Origin: Arthrobacter cupressi
Lineage (GTDB): Bacteria; Actinomycetota; Actinomycetes; Actinomycetales; Micrococcaceae
DNA: 64,000 nucleotides
Assembly (NCBI RefSeq): GCF_900099975.1
Contig: NZ_FNEI01000015.1
Span: 35,102-99,101 of the forward strand
Direction: 5' to 3'
Below, in pieces: positions 44,879 to 54,514 of this stretch; position 1 is the first letter of the stretch; each line of letters starts with the position of its first letter. Below the pieces are notes generated by a model. It worked only from the letters and a program-made list of their open reading frames with translations, was not told the DNA's origin and ran no database searches. The position numbers and the translations under genes are program-made.

Positions 44879-45940
44879 TCAGTAGGGCGTGACCCGCCCG
44901 GCCGCGCCCGGCAACGGCAGCAGTTCATCCTCCAGGCCCTGGACCACCGGCCGGTAGACGAACGGGTTCCATTGCGGGCTGGCGTGGGCGGGCAGGGCGC
45001 CGTCGGTCCTCCGGTCCGAGGACGCCATGTTCCTGCTGAAGGTCCGCGCCCAGCCGGCCCGCGCCGTTTCGTAGTTCACGGTGCCGTCGCGCGGATTCCC
45101 GATGAACGCCATCTTCGTCTCCCCCAGCCGGTCCACGAAGCGGGTGGCGTCGAAGTGGTAAATGTAGGCCGACTCGCTCTGGATCAGCACGCTGGAGGGC
45201 GCGATCGGGGTCAGCTGCTCCAAGGTCTGGTCCCAGATCTGCCGCCAGCTGCGTTCGTTCTTGTGGACCACCCGCTCGCCAAGCTCGTAGCCGCCGCGCA
45301 GCACCGACGGAACGCGGAAGCCGCTCTCGTACAGGAACACCACGCCGTCGAACCAGCTCTGGTCCAGGACGTCGTACTTGCTGTACGGGGACGAGTCCAG
45401 CAGGATGAGCTCCACCTTGACCCCGTGCCACTCGCGCAGCCGGGTGGCCACCTCGGTGGCCACCATTCCGCCGAAGCTGTGGCCGTAGAAGTAGAGCTTG
45501 CGCAGCTTGCGTTCGCGGACATGCGCGACGACGGCGTCGGTCACCTCATCGACTTCCAGGCCGAGGTTCGAGTACCCAACGGCGGCCAGCTGGCCGCGCT
45601 GCCTCAGCGCCCCGCGCAGCGAGTTCAGGATCCACTGGGCCTCTTCCCAGCTGGTCTTGTATCCGGGGAAAAGGATCCACGCGGCGTCGGGAAAATACGC
45701 CTCGGCGACGTCGTCGCCCACGGGCAGAATCTTCGTCACGCGCCGCTCGGCCTGGATCTGGCGGGTGATGAACATGTCCGCCGCCAGCAGCCCCGAGGAA
45801 CCGGCACCGATCAGGAAGCTGCGCCGGGAGAAATCCTTCAGCTCCGCCGCATGGCGGAGAATCCTTGCCGCGTGCTCGGGTGACTGCCGCTCCGGCGATT
45901 CCGCAGCGGCTGGCTCATCCCCCCTGCGGTAATGCTCCAC
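44879..45940 (-). CDS. alpha/beta hydrolase, probably membrane-anchored or exported
   Basis: A 353-residue alpha/beta hydrolase. The nucleophile elbow GHSFGG (near residues 159-164) and a preceding oxyanion region WILFPGYKT are clear. A twin-arginine-like DFSRRSFLIGAGSSGLLAADMFI near 36-58 suggests export or a membrane anchor, although 36 residues precede it. The acid and His of the triad were not fixed. The substrate is unknown. Convergent with the tyrosine phosphatase gene and divergent from the debranching-like enzyme. Confidence 0.72.
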   Translation of the reverse strand: MEHYRRGDEPAAAESPERQSPEHAARILRHAAELKDFSRRSFLIGAGSSGLLAADMFITRQIQAERRVTKILPVGDDVAEAYFPDAAWILFPGYKTSWEEAQWILNSLRGALRQRGQLAAVGYSNLGLEVDEVTDAVVAHVRERKLRKLYFYGHSFGGMVATEVATRLREWHGVKVELILLDSSPYSKYDVLDQSWFDGVVFLYESGFRVPSVLRGGYELGERVVHKNERSWRQIWDQTLEQLTPIAPSSVLIQSESAYIYHFDATRFVDRLGETKMAFIGNPRDGTVNYETARAGWARTFSRNMASSDRRTDGALPAHASPQWNPFVYRPVVQGLEDELLPLPGAAGRVTPY

Positions 45941-46125
45941 ACTGCCAGCTTATGACTTTGCGTGCGCAGGCCCGAAAGTGCCCGGCCAGGAACTGCTTCC
46001 AGCGGCAGGATGCCCTAGTGCCTGCAGTCGGTCAGGCGTACCGTCTTATGCAAGCAAACGCAGCCGGGGCGGGAGGCCGGACCACTGTCTTGGCGCGGTA
46101 CCGCCCCAGGGTGGAGGAACCGACG

Positions 46126-48291
46126 ATGGCTGGATGGAATGCAGACACGGCCGCAGGCCCCTTGGGGAGCGGCGCGGTGACGTTGGTGGAAGGATCCTCC
46201 TTCTGCATCTCGTTGGCAAACGGGGACATCCAGCCCGGACACCCGCACGGCCTTTTCGTTCAAGACACGCGGATTCTTTCCCGCTGGAGCCTGACCGTGA
46301 ATGGACAGCCCCTGGAACCATTGGCCGCGGAAACCAAGGAACCCTTCAGGGCGTTGTTTGCCGGCAGGGTTCCCCGTTCCGACGGTTACGCTGACAGTCC
46401 GCTCATCGTGGAACGGCTGCGGGAAGTGGGAGCCGGGCTGCTGGAGAACATCACCATCCGGAACTTCTCCGTGAACCCGGTCGAGTGCGTTGTGCGCATA
46501 GGAATAGAGGCGGACTTCGCCGATCTGTTCGAGGTTAAGGAAGCGAGGCTGGAACGCCGATGGGATGAAACCCGGCACCCGGGCGACGTATCCCTGAACA
46601 TCCGCGGAGTCTGGGAGGGCATTCGCAAGGAGGTCATCGTCACCGCACCCGGTGCCGACGTCGGGCCCGATGCGGTTACCTATCGGACGGTCGTGCCCCG
46701 GCAGGGCCACTGGACCACCTCGCTGACCGTCGTGCCCGCTTCGGAAGGCGAGGACACTCTGGCGCCCTTCCTGCACCCCGAGGCAGGCGGACTATCGCCC
46801 CGGGACATGCGCCGGCAGGAATGGGTGCGGAAGATCCCGGTGGTGCAGGTGGGCAACCACGTCATTGAACGGACCCTGCGGCGCAGCTATGACGACCTTG
46901 GCGCGCTGAGGATTGAGGATCCGGCACACCCCGAACACGTTGTCGTAGCGGCGGGGGCGCCGTGGTTCATGACCCTGTTCGGGCGGGACTCGCTGTGGGC
47001 GTCCGAGATGTCGCTTCCTGTGGACCCGTCGCTTGCCTTGGGCACCCTGCAAACCTTGGCGGACCACCAGGGCAAGGTGGTGGACGAGATGAGCGAGGAG
47101 GAGCCAGGCAAGATCCTGCACGAGGTCCGGCTGGACGTGTCCAGCGGCCTGGCTCTTGGCGGCAAGTCCACCTACTACGGCAGTGTTGATGCGACGCCGC
47201 TGTTTGTCAGCGTCCTTGGCTCAGTGAGCCGCTGGGGTTTCGCCTCGGAAACAATCGCCGCCCTCCTGCCGCACGCGGACCGGGCCTTGGCCTGGATCGA
47301 GGAGTACGGGGACAAGGACGGTGATGGCTTTGTTGAATACCAGCGCCTCAACGAGCGCGGCCTGATCAACCAAGGCTGGAAAGACTCCTGGGATGGCGTC
47401 AATTTCGCCGACGGCACGCTCGCCGAGCCCCCGATCGCTCTGTGCGAAGTGCAGGCGTACGTCTATGACGCCTACATGGCCCGGGCCTGGATGGCCTTCG
47501 ACGCCGGTGACGCTGCGTTGGGAACCGAGCTGACGGAACGTGCCGAACGCCTTAAGGAGCAGTTCAACGAGCGGTTCTGGCTGCCGGACCGTGGCTACTA
47601 TGCCATCGCGCTGGATGGCGGTAAGAAGCCCGTGGATGCGTGCGCCTCCAACATGGGGCAATGCCTGTGGTTCGGCATTGTGGACAAGGACAGGGCCCCG
47701 CTGGTGGCCGAACGCCTCATGTCCCCGGAAATGTTCAGCGGCTGGGGCGTGCGGACCCTCGCCAGCGACATGGCTGCCTACAATCCCGCGAGTTACCACA
47801 ACGGATCCGTCTGGCCGCATGACAACGCGGTCATTGCCGCTGGCCTGATGCGCTATGGCTTCGTGGAGGAGGCCCAGCGGATCGCCACCGCGTTGCTGGA
47901 GGCAGCCGAGTACTCGGAGGGGCGCCTGCCCGAGCTGTTCTGTGGCTTCGACCGGGAACACTTCGCGGAGCCGGTTGCCTACCCCACAGCCTGTTCTCCG
48001 CAGGCCTGGGCGGCCACCGCGCCGATCATGCTCGTGACCAGCCTGCTGCGCTACGACGCCCACGTTTCCCGCGGCGGCCTCTGGATGGACCCGGTGCTTC
48101 CCGAGGCCTTTGGCGACCTGCACATCTCCAACGCCCCGGTGGGGCGTGGCCGCGTCACCATCGACGTCACCGACTCAACGGCGTCAGTCACCGGACTGCC
48201 CGACGGCGTGACCTTCCATCGCGGGCATCGGCCTTGGCTGACCGAACTGGTGGACCAATTCAAGCCGCACCAACAGGCACCGCAGGGGTGA
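46126..48291 (+). CDS. amylo-alpha-1,6-glucosidase / glycogen debranching-like enzyme
   Basis: A 721-residue enzyme with the N-terminal glycogen-debranching domain (FVQDTRILSRWSL, near residues 45-57) and a C-terminal (alpha/alpha)6 glucosidase domain: WFMTLFGRDSLWASEM near 279-294, GLINQGWKDSWDGV near 421-434 and NGSVWPHDNAVIAAGL near 562-577. Such actinobacterial proteins are predicted to hydrolyse alpha-1,6 branches; biochemical proof is sparse. ATG 46126 is fixed by GGAGGA eight bases upstream; the open frame upstream has no start signal. Confidence 0.88.
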   Translation: MAGWNADTAAGPLGSGAVTLVEGSSFCISLANGDIQPGHPHGLFVQDTRILSRWSLTVNGQPLEPLAAETKEPFRALFAGRVPRSDGYADSPLIVERLREVGAGLLENITIRNFSVNPVECVVRIGIEADFADLFEVKEARLERRWDETRHPGDVSLNIRGVWEGIRKEVIVTAPGADVGPDAVTYRTVVPRQGHWTTSLTVVPASEGEDTLAPFLHPEAGGLSPRDMRRQEWVRKIPVVQVGNHVIERTLRRSYDDLGALRIEDPAHPEHVVVAAGAPWFMTLFGRDSLWASEMSLPVDPSLALGTLQTLADHQGKVVDEMSEEEPGKILHEVRLDVSSGLALGGKSTYYGSVDATPLFVSVLGSVSRWGFASETIAALLPHADRALAWIEEYGDKDGDGFVEYQRLNERGLINQGWKDSWDGVNFADGTLAEPPIALCEVQAYVYDAYMARAWMAFDAGDAALGTELTERAERLKEQFNERFWLPDRGYYAIALDGGKKPVDACASNMGQCLWFGIVDKDRAPLVAERLMSPEMFSGWGVRTLASDMAAYNPASYHNGSVWPHDNAVIAAGLMRYGFVEEAQRIATALLEAAEYSEGRLPELFCGFDREHFAEPVAYPTACSPQAWAATAPIMLVTSLLRYDAHVSRGGLWMDPVLPEAFGDLHISNAPVGRGRVTIDVTDSTASVTGLPDGVTFHRGHRPWLTELVDQFKPHQQAPQG

Positions 48292-48300
48292 ATCAACTGC

Positions 48301-49344
48301 TCAGAATGTCCCGGCGTCGATGACGAAGCGATACCTCACATCACTGGCGACGACCCGGCCAAAGGCTTCGTTGATCTCGTGGGCGGGAATGACTTCCACT
48401 TCGGCCCCGAGTCCTTTAGCCGCACAAAAGTCCAACATTTCCTGGGTCTGCCGGATGCCCCCCATCTTGGAGCCGGCCAGGTTCCGGCGGAAACTCGCCA
48501 GGGACCATGCCCGCTGGCTCAGGGGTTCGGTAGGCAGTCCAACGAGCACCAGGGTCCCGCCGAGGGCGAGCAGGGAGAGGTACTGGTCGACGTCGATATT
48601 CGCAGAGACGGTATTGATGATCAGGTCGAAGTGCCCGTTAAGTGCGTCAAAGGTGGCCGGGTCGGACGTGGCGTAGTAATGCCCGGCGCCAAGGCGGCGC
48701 GCGTCCTCCTCTTTCTTCAGGGATTGGCTCAGCACGGTCACCTCGGCGCCCATGGCGGCCGCGATCTTGACACCCATGTGACCCAGGCCGCCCATGCCGA
48801 TAATGGCCACGCGTTTCCCCGGACCGGCATCCCAGTTGCGCAGCGGCGAATACATCGTGATGCCGGCACACAGCAGCGGTGCCGCGGCCTCCAGCGAAAT
48901 GCCTTCGGGAATCTTCAGGACGTAGTTCTCATCCACCACGATGCTGGTGCTGTAGCCGCCGGCCGTGGGCAGTCCGTCCCTGCCCACCGAGTTGTACGTG
49001 CTGACGGAACCGGCCAGGCAATACTGTTCCTCGCCTGCCAGGCAGTTGGCGCATTCCCGGCAGGAATCCACGAAGCAGCCCACTCCCACGCGATCCCCTA
49101 CCACGTGCCGGGTAACCTTTGCCCCGACGGCTTCCACGACGCCGGCGATCTCATGTCCGACAACCACCGGGTACCTGGCGCTGGCCCAATCGCCGCGGGC
49201 GGTGTGAATATCCGAGTGGCAGATCCCCGTGAATCTGATGGCAATACGAACTTCGAAGTCGCCGGGTTCGCGTCGTTCGATGGTGCCGGGCCGGAGGGGT
49301 TCTGTGGGTGAATGGGCAACATAGGCTCGGGCAAGGGTGGACAT
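48301..49344 (-). CDS. zinc-dependent NAD(P) alcohol dehydrogenase (YahK/CAD type)
   Basis: Medium-chain dehydrogenase (347 aa). Catalytic zinc ligand GICHSDIH (near residues 40-47), structural-zinc cysteines [17 protein letters not shown] (near 93-109) and the coenzyme turn GMGGLGHMG (near 178-186) place it in the cinnamyl-alcohol/YahK aldehyde reductase branch. It interconverts an aldehyde and an alcohol. It is the last gene of an eight-gene leftward operon; the gap to aspA is only nine bases. Confidence 0.9.
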   Translation of the reverse strand: MSTLARAYVAHSPTEPLRPGTIERREPGDFEVRIAIRFTGICHSDIHTARGDWASARYPVVVGHEIAGVVEAVGAKVTRHVVGDRVGVGCFVDSCRECANCLAGEEQYCLAGSVSTYNSVGRDGLPTAGGYSTSIVVDENYVLKIPEGISLEAAAPLLCAGITMYSPLRNWDAGPGKRVAIIGMGGLGHMGVKIAAAMGAEVTVLSQSLKKEEDARRLGAGHYYATSDPATFDALNGHFDLIINTVSANIDVDQYLSLLALGGTLVLVGLPTEPLSQRAWSLASFRRNLAGSKMGGIRQTQEMLDFCAAKGLGAEVEVIPAHEINEAFGRVVASDVRYRFVIDAGTF

Positions 49345-49353
49345 GCTGATTCC

Positions 49354-50826
49354 TTAAGAAGCGGGGAGCCTGTCGAAGACCGGGCTCTGGGGCCGTGCAA
49401 GGTGTTCCGGCCTCAGGATCTCCTCGAGCTGCTCGGCCGTGAGCAGTTCCCGTTCGAGTACCAGCGAGGAAACACTCGCCCCGGTGGACAGGGCTTGCCG
49501 GGCGATTGACGTTGCCGCGTCGTAGCCGATGATCGGGTTGAGGATGGTGACGACGCCGATGCTCGCCTCCACCTGGGACCGAAGGTATTCCTTGTTGGCT
49601 GTGATTCCGTCGATGCAATGGTCCGCAAGCGTGGTGCAGGCCGCGGTGAGGTGGGCCAGGCTGGCGAACAGCGAGCGCGCGATGATGGGCTCGAAGGCGT
49701 TGAGCTGCAGCTGCCCTGCTTCGGCGGCGGCAGTAACGGTCAGGTCGTTGCCCATCACCTCGAAGGCCACCTGGTTAACTACTTCCGGAATGACCGGATT
49801 GACCTTGCCTGGCATGATGCTGGATCCCGCCTGGCGCGGGGGCAGGTTGATTTCGGCGAAGCCTGCCCGGGGACCGGAGGACAGCAGCCGCAGGTCGTTG
49901 CAGATCTTGGACAGCTTCACGGCAATCCGTTTCAGCATTCCGGAGAAGAGCACGAAAGCCCCGCAGTCCTGGGTGGCCTCTACGAGATTCCCGGCGGTCA
50001 CCAACGGGAGCCCGGTTATTCCGCTGAGGTGGGTGCGGGCAATCGCGGCATATCTCGGATGGGTGTTGATGCCGGTTCCGATTGCCGTTGCCCCGAGGTT
50101 GATTTCATGGAGGTGGGCCAGTGCCTCGCGAAGCCGAAGCTCATCTTCTTCCACCATCACTTCGTACGTGCTGAACTCCTGTCCCAAGGTCATCGGGACG
50201 GCATCCTGCAGCTGGGTCCTGCCGACCTTGACGACGGCGTCGAACTGAACCGCTTTGCGGGCAAGGGCGCGTCGCAGGTGCTGCATGGCCTCCAGGAGCT
50301 CCAGGCCACCCTTGATCGTGGCGATCTTGATCGCCGTAGGGTAGACGTCATTGGTGGACTGGCCCATGTTGACGTCCCCATTGGGATGGATCGCGCTGTA
50401 GGCACCTTTGCCGAGCCCAAGGTGCTCAAGCGCCCGGTTGGCTATGACTTCATTGGCATTCATGTTGGTGGAGGTACCGGCGCCGCCTTGGATGACATCG
50501 ACGACGAACTGGTCCAGCAGCCCGCCCTCTTCGATGTCCACACAGGCCTGGACAATGGCGTCCTTCTTCGCCTCGGCAATCAGACCCAGATCGGAATTTG
50601 CCAGCACCGCTGCATGCTTGACCTGGGCGAGGGCCTTGACCAGCTGGGGGTAGGCAGAGATCGCGGTACCGGTGATCGGAAAGTTTTCCACGGCCCGCAG
50701 GGTCTGAATACCCCAGTAGGCCGAGTCCGGAAGAGTCCGGGTTCCCAGGAAATCGGTCTCCGTCCGGCCTGCCGGGAAGTCCGGCTCGGTGCCGTCCAGA
50801 ACGGATGCTGTTGTGCTGTGTGCCAT
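49354..50826 (-). CDS. aspA: aspartate ammonia-lyase
   Basis: Deaminates L-aspartate to fumarate (490 aa). The fumarase/aspartase signature GSSIMPGKVNPVIPEV is at about residues 336-351, with NMNANEVIANRALEHLG near 118-134 and TGINTHP near 255. The extra C-terminal segment and TxxxMN pattern favour aspartase over fumarase. In this operon it may recycle amino nitrogen or carbon from the substrate degraded by its neighbours. Confidence 0.92.
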   Translation of the reverse strand: MAHSTTASVLDGTEPDFPAGRTETDFLGTRTLPDSAYWGIQTLRAVENFPITGTAISAYPQLVKALAQVKHAAVLANSDLGLIAEAKKDAIVQACVDIEEGGLLDQFVVDVIQGGAGTSTNMNANEVIANRALEHLGLGKGAYSAIHPNGDVNMGQSTNDVYPTAIKIATIKGGLELLEAMQHLRRALARKAVQFDAVVKVGRTQLQDAVPMTLGQEFSTYEVMVEEDELRLREALAHLHEINLGATAIGTGINTHPRYAAIARTHLSGITGLPLVTAGNLVEATQDCGAFVLFSGMLKRIAVKLSKICNDLRLLSSGPRAGFAEINLPPRQAGSSIMPGKVNPVIPEVVNQVAFEVMGNDLTVTAAAEAGQLQLNAFEPIIARSLFASLAHLTAACTTLADHCIDGITANKEYLRSQVEASIGVVTILNPIIGYDAATSIARQALSTGASVSSLVLERELLTAEQLEEILRPEHLARPQSPVFDRLPAS

Positions 50827-50854
50827 GGCTCAGTTCGACTTCCGGAGGGGCTGG

Positions 50855-52372
50855 TTAGTTGGAGGGGAAGTTGTAGGAGGCGCCGGAGGCGTCCTTCGCT
50901 TCCGGCCAGCGGGAAGTGATGACCTTGCCGCGGGTGTAGAAGGACACGCCTTCGGGGCCGTAGATGTGCTTGTCGCCGAACAATGAGGCCTTCCAGCCGC
51001 CGAAGGAGTGGTAGGCCACCGGGACCGGGAGGGGGACGTTGATTCCGATCATGCCCACATCCACCGAGCGCTGGAACTTCCGCGCCGCCGCGCCGGAGGC
51101 GGTGAAGATCGCGGTGCCGTTGCCGTAGGGGTTGGCGTTGATCAGGCTGATGCCGTCCTCAAGCGTGTCGACCCGGACGACTACCAGGACGGGTCCGAAG
51201 ATCTCCTCGGTGTAGGCTCTCATTCCGGTCGTCACGTGGTCGATCACGGTGGGGCCCACCCAGAAGCCTTCTTCGTGGCCGGGGACCACGAGCTCGCGGC
51301 CGTCCACCATCACCGCGGCGCCGGCAGCTTCGGCTTCGCTAACGATCTTGACGATGCGTTCCTTCGAGGCCGGGGTGATGACCGGACCCATGTCCGCGCC
51401 GGGTTCAGTGCCGTTGCTGACCTGGACGGCTTCGGCACGTTCCCGGACCTTGGCGACGAGGGCGTCGGCGGCGTCGCCAACGGCGACTGCGACGGAGATG
51501 GCCATGCACCGCTGCCCGGCGGAACCGAACGCGGCGGCGGCCAGATGGTCGGCGGCGTTGTCCAGATCGGCGTCGGGCAGGATCATGGCGTGGTTCTTCG
51601 CCCCGCCCAACGCCTGGACCCGCTTCCCGTGCTTGGTGGCTGTCTCGTGCACGTACTGCGCGATCGGGGTGGAGCCGACGAAGGAGATCCCATCCACGTC
51701 CGGGTGCGTCAGCAGCCCCTCCACGGTTTCCTTGCCGCCGTGCAGGACCTGGAAAACCCCGTCCGGCAGACCCGCTTCCTTCCAGAGCCTGGCCAGCAGC
51801 AGCGACGGGGACGGGTCGCGCTCGGAGGGCTTGAGGATGAACGCGTTGCCGGTGGCGATCGCCATGGGCGCCATCCACAACGGCACCATGACGGGGAAGT
51901 TGAACGGCGTGATGCCTGCGACGACGCCGAGGGGCTCGCGGAAGGAAAACACATCGATGCCGGTGGAGACCTGGTCCGAGTAGTCGCCCTTGAGAAGGGT
52001 GGGGACTCCGCAGGCGTATTCGATGACTTCCAAGCCACGGCCGATCTCGCCCTTGGCGTCGGAGAGGACCTTGCCGTGCTCGGCGGTGATCAGCGCTGCG
52101 AGGTCGTCCACGTGGGCTGCGACGAGCTCGCGGAACTTGAACAGCACCGCGGTGCGCCTGGCCAGGGAGATATTGCCCCATGTCTCCGCCGCCTTCCTGG
52201 CGGCGGAGACGGTGGCGTCCAGGTCTGCCCGGTTGGCCAGGCTCAATTCGCCCGTGACTTTGCCCGTCGCCGGGTTGTACACCGGGCGGGTGATGTCCCC
52301 GGAGCCGGCAGTCTCACCACCGTCGATGAAGTGATGGATCCGGGAGAGTGTCGTCGTCGTTGACCTGGTCAT
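50855..52372 (-). CDS. mmsA: methylmalonate/malonate-semialdehyde dehydrogenase (CoA-acylating)
   Basis: Converts malonate semialdehyde to acetyl-CoA or methylmalonate semialdehyde to propionyl-CoA (505 aa). Features are FNFPVMVPLWMAPMAIATGN near residues 159-178, FVGSTPIAQYVHETA near 231-245 and the catalytic Cys in FGSAGQRCMAISV near 282-294. Long-known families using it are valine, inositol and beta-alanine catabolism. In this operon, with the aminotransferase across the divergent promoter, a beta-alanine-like or diamine route is plausible. Confidence 0.93.
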   Translation of the reverse strand: MTRSTTTTLSRIHHFIDGGETAGSGDITRPVYNPATGKVTGELSLANRADLDATVSAARKAAETWGNISLARRTAVLFKFRELVAAHVDDLAALITAEHGKVLSDAKGEIGRGLEVIEYACGVPTLLKGDYSDQVSTGIDVFSFREPLGVVAGITPFNFPVMVPLWMAPMAIATGNAFILKPSERDPSPSLLLARLWKEAGLPDGVFQVLHGGKETVEGLLTHPDVDGISFVGSTPIAQYVHETATKHGKRVQALGGAKNHAMILPDADLDNAADHLAAAAFGSAGQRCMAISVAVAVGDAADALVAKVRERAEAVQVSNGTEPGADMGPVITPASKERIVKIVSEAEAAGAAVMVDGRELVVPGHEEGFWVGPTVIDHVTTGMRAYTEEIFGPVLVVVRVDTLEDGISLINANPYGNGTAIFTASGAAARKFQRSVDVGMIGINVPLPVPVAYHSFGGWKASLFGDKHIYGPEGVSFYTRGKVITSRWPEAKDASGASYNFPSN

Positions 52373-52417
52373 TCCGTTGTCCTTTTGGAAGTGATCGCTT
52401 TTTCGGTAATGAGGGGC

Positions 52418-53401
52418 TCAGAAGCCAGGGACGTATCCCAGGGACTTGTCCACGATGTTTTCCAATGGTTCGCCGTTGCAGTACCGCTCGAGGTTCGCCA
52501 CGAAGAGCTTTCCGAGGTCATCGAGGTAGTCCACGGTGTCACCGCACATGTGCGGGGTGATGATGACGTTCTCCATCCCCCACAGCGCATGCCCTTCCGG
52601 CAGCGGCTCGGGGTCTACCACGTCCAGGGCAGCAGCGGCGATGGAGCCGGATTCGAGGGCGTCGATCAACGCGTCCGTCTCAACCAACTGCCCCCGGCCC
52701 ACATTGATCAGGGCTGCAGTGGGCTTCATGGCTTCCAGGACCCTGGCATCGACCAAACCCCTGGTCTCCTGGGTCAACGGTGCGGCAAGAACCACGTAGT
52801 CGTAATAACGGACAATCTGGGCCAGCTCGCGGGAAGAGTAGATCAGGCCAAAGTCGGCGTCTCCGGACCGGCCCGTCCGGCCGGCGCCGTCGACCTCCAT
52901 CCCCACAGCCCGGAAAAGCCGGCCAATCTCACGGCCGATGGAGCCTGTGCCCACCACCAGCGCGGACTGCCCCTGGATCTTGCGGGTCGTCCGGTGCTGC
53001 CAGCGTTTCTGTTGCTGCAGCCGGAACGAGCCCTGTGCGTCCTTGGCGACGTCGAGTACAAATCCGAGCGCGAACTCTGCAATTGCCCGGCTCAGAACAC
53101 CACGGGAATTCGTGTAGGTGATGTCGCTTGCAACCAGCTCGTCAAACATCAACTGGCTTACCCCGGCTGCGGAGACATGTACCCACTTCACTGACGACGC
53201 GGCGTCCCAGTTCTCCTTGAGCGCGGGCGAGAAGGAGTGCCATTGATACAGCACGTCCGCGCCGTCCAGCGCCTTCGCGAGGCCGTCCGCCTTGGTCAGC
53301 CGGACCTCGGCGAGCTTTTCGATCTCCATTAGCCCCGGCGGCAGCGCTTCCCTGTACAGGACTGCAACTTTCGGGCGCCCGCTTCCCCCTACGGCAGTCA
53401 C
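52418..53401 (-). CDS. D-2-hydroxyacid dehydrogenase
   Basis: NAD(P)-dependent dehydrogenase (327 aa) interconverting a 2-ketoacid and a 2-hydroxyacid. Rossmann turn VVGTGSIGREIGRLF (near residues 147-161), catalytic Arg in INVGRGQLVETDAL (near 235-248), Glu in DPEPLPEGHALW and His in ITPHMCGDT (near 280-288). It overlaps the upstream gene by four bases (ATGA). The substrate is unknown; glyoxylate or tartronate semialdehyde would fit its neighbours. Confidence 0.88.
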   Translation of the reverse strand: MTAVGGSGRPKVAVLYREALPPGLMEIEKLAEVRLTKADGLAKALDGADVLYQWHSFSPALKENWDAASSVKWVHVSAAGVSQLMFDELVASDITYTNSRGVLSRAIAEFALGFVLDVAKDAQGSFRLQQQKRWQHRTTRKIQGQSALVVGTGSIGREIGRLFRAVGMEVDGAGRTGRSGDADFGLIYSSRELAQIVRYYDYVVLAAPLTQETRGLVDARVLEAMKPTAALINVGRGQLVETDALIDALESGSIAAAALDVVDPEPLPEGHALWGMENVIITPHMCGDTVDYLDDLGKLFVANLERYCNGEPLENIVDKSLGYVPGF

Positions 53402-54492
53402 GGCGCCGATATCCCTGAAACGGCCGGCTGATCAGCGGCCAGTGCCTCGATGGCTGCGAGGACAGCGGCCGTGAATTCCGACGTCGACGATGTCCCCCCG
53501 ACGTCGCGGGTTCCGTGGCCATCCCGCAGGGCGGACTCGAACGCCGCCTGGAGGTGTGCGGCCGCCTCGGAATGGCCGAGGTGTTCCAGCATCATCGCGC
53601 CGGACCAGATCTGGCCCACCGGGTTGGCAAGGCCCTTGCCGGCGATGTCGGGAGCCGAGCCATGCACCGGTTCGAAAAGGGACGGGTAGTACCCGTCCGG
53701 GTTCAGGTTGGCACTCGGGGCAAGCCCGATGGACCCGGTGACCGCGCTGCCCAAATCGGACAGGATGTCGCCGAGAAGGTTGGAGGCAACAACGACATCC
53801 AACGTCCAGGGCTTCAGGACCAGGTGCGCGGCCAAGGCATCCACCAGCTCGTGCGTAACCGCCACCCCCGGATAACCACCAACGGTTTCCTCCACCACTT
53901 CGTCCCAAAAAGGCATGGTGTGGATGATGCCGTTGCTCTTGGTGGCGGACGTCAGCCTTCCACTGCGGGCAGAGGCGAGGGAGGCGGCGAAATGGGCGAC
54001 CCGGGAAACCCCCAGGCGGGTGAAGATGGTTTCCTGCACGGCGCTTTCCTGCGGCAGGCCCCGGTACATCCGTCCGCCGACCTCCGAATACTCGCCCTCG
54101 TTGTTTTCCCTGACGATCAGGAGGTCAATCGGGTTCTTCGCTGCCAGAGGCGAGGCGACGCCGTCGAGCGTCTTGACCGGACGGAGGTTGACGTACTGCT
54201 GGAACTCCCGGCGGATCGGGATCAGCAGGCCCCACAGCGACTCGGTGTCCGGGACCTCCGGATCGCCCACCGCGCCGAGGAAAATGGCGTCGTGCACCGC
54301 CAACTGGTCCAAGCCATCAGCCGGCATCATCCGTCCATGCCGCTTGTAGTGGTCGGACCCCCACTCGAGGTGGGTGAAGTTGAGGCCCAGCGAATGGATG
54401 GCTGCAATGCGCTCCAGGCACGCGATTGCTGCCGGGACAACTTCCTTGCCGATGCCATCGCCTGCGATGACCGCAATGTTGTGGGTGTTCAT
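53398..54492 (-). CDS. tartrate/isopropylmalate dehydrogenase family enzyme
   Basis: Oxidative decarboxylase of the isocitrate/isopropylmalate fold (364 aa). AGDGIGKEVVPAA (near residues 10-22), NLRPVKTLDG (substrate arginine, near 97-106), RENNEGEYSEVGGRMYRG (near 128-145) and GSAPDIAGKGLANPVGQIW (near 282-300). It is not leuB by context; sequence looks like tartrate dehydrogenase/D-malate dehydrogenase. In this operon it would process a hydroxy-diacid made by the upstream steps. Confidence 0.82.
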   Translation of the reverse strand: MNTHNIAVIAGDGIGKEVVPAAIACLERIAAIHSLGLNFTHLEWGSDHYKRHGRMMPADGLDQLAVHDAIFLGAVGDPEVPDTESLWGLLIPIRREFQQYVNLRPVKTLDGVASPLAAKNPIDLLIVRENNEGEYSEVGGRMYRGLPQESAVQETIFTRLGVSRVAHFAASLASARSGRLTSATKSNGIIHTMPFWDEVVEETVGGYPGVAVTHELVDALAAHLVLKPWTLDVVVASNLLGDILSDLGSAVTGSIGLAPSANLNPDGYYPSLFEPVHGSAPDIAGKGLANPVGQIWSGAMMLEHLGHSEAAAHLQAAFESALRDGHGTRDVGGTSSTSEFTAAVLAAIEALAADQPAVSGISAP

Positions 54493-54514
54493 GGGCTCTC
54501 CGTAGGGCCGTCAG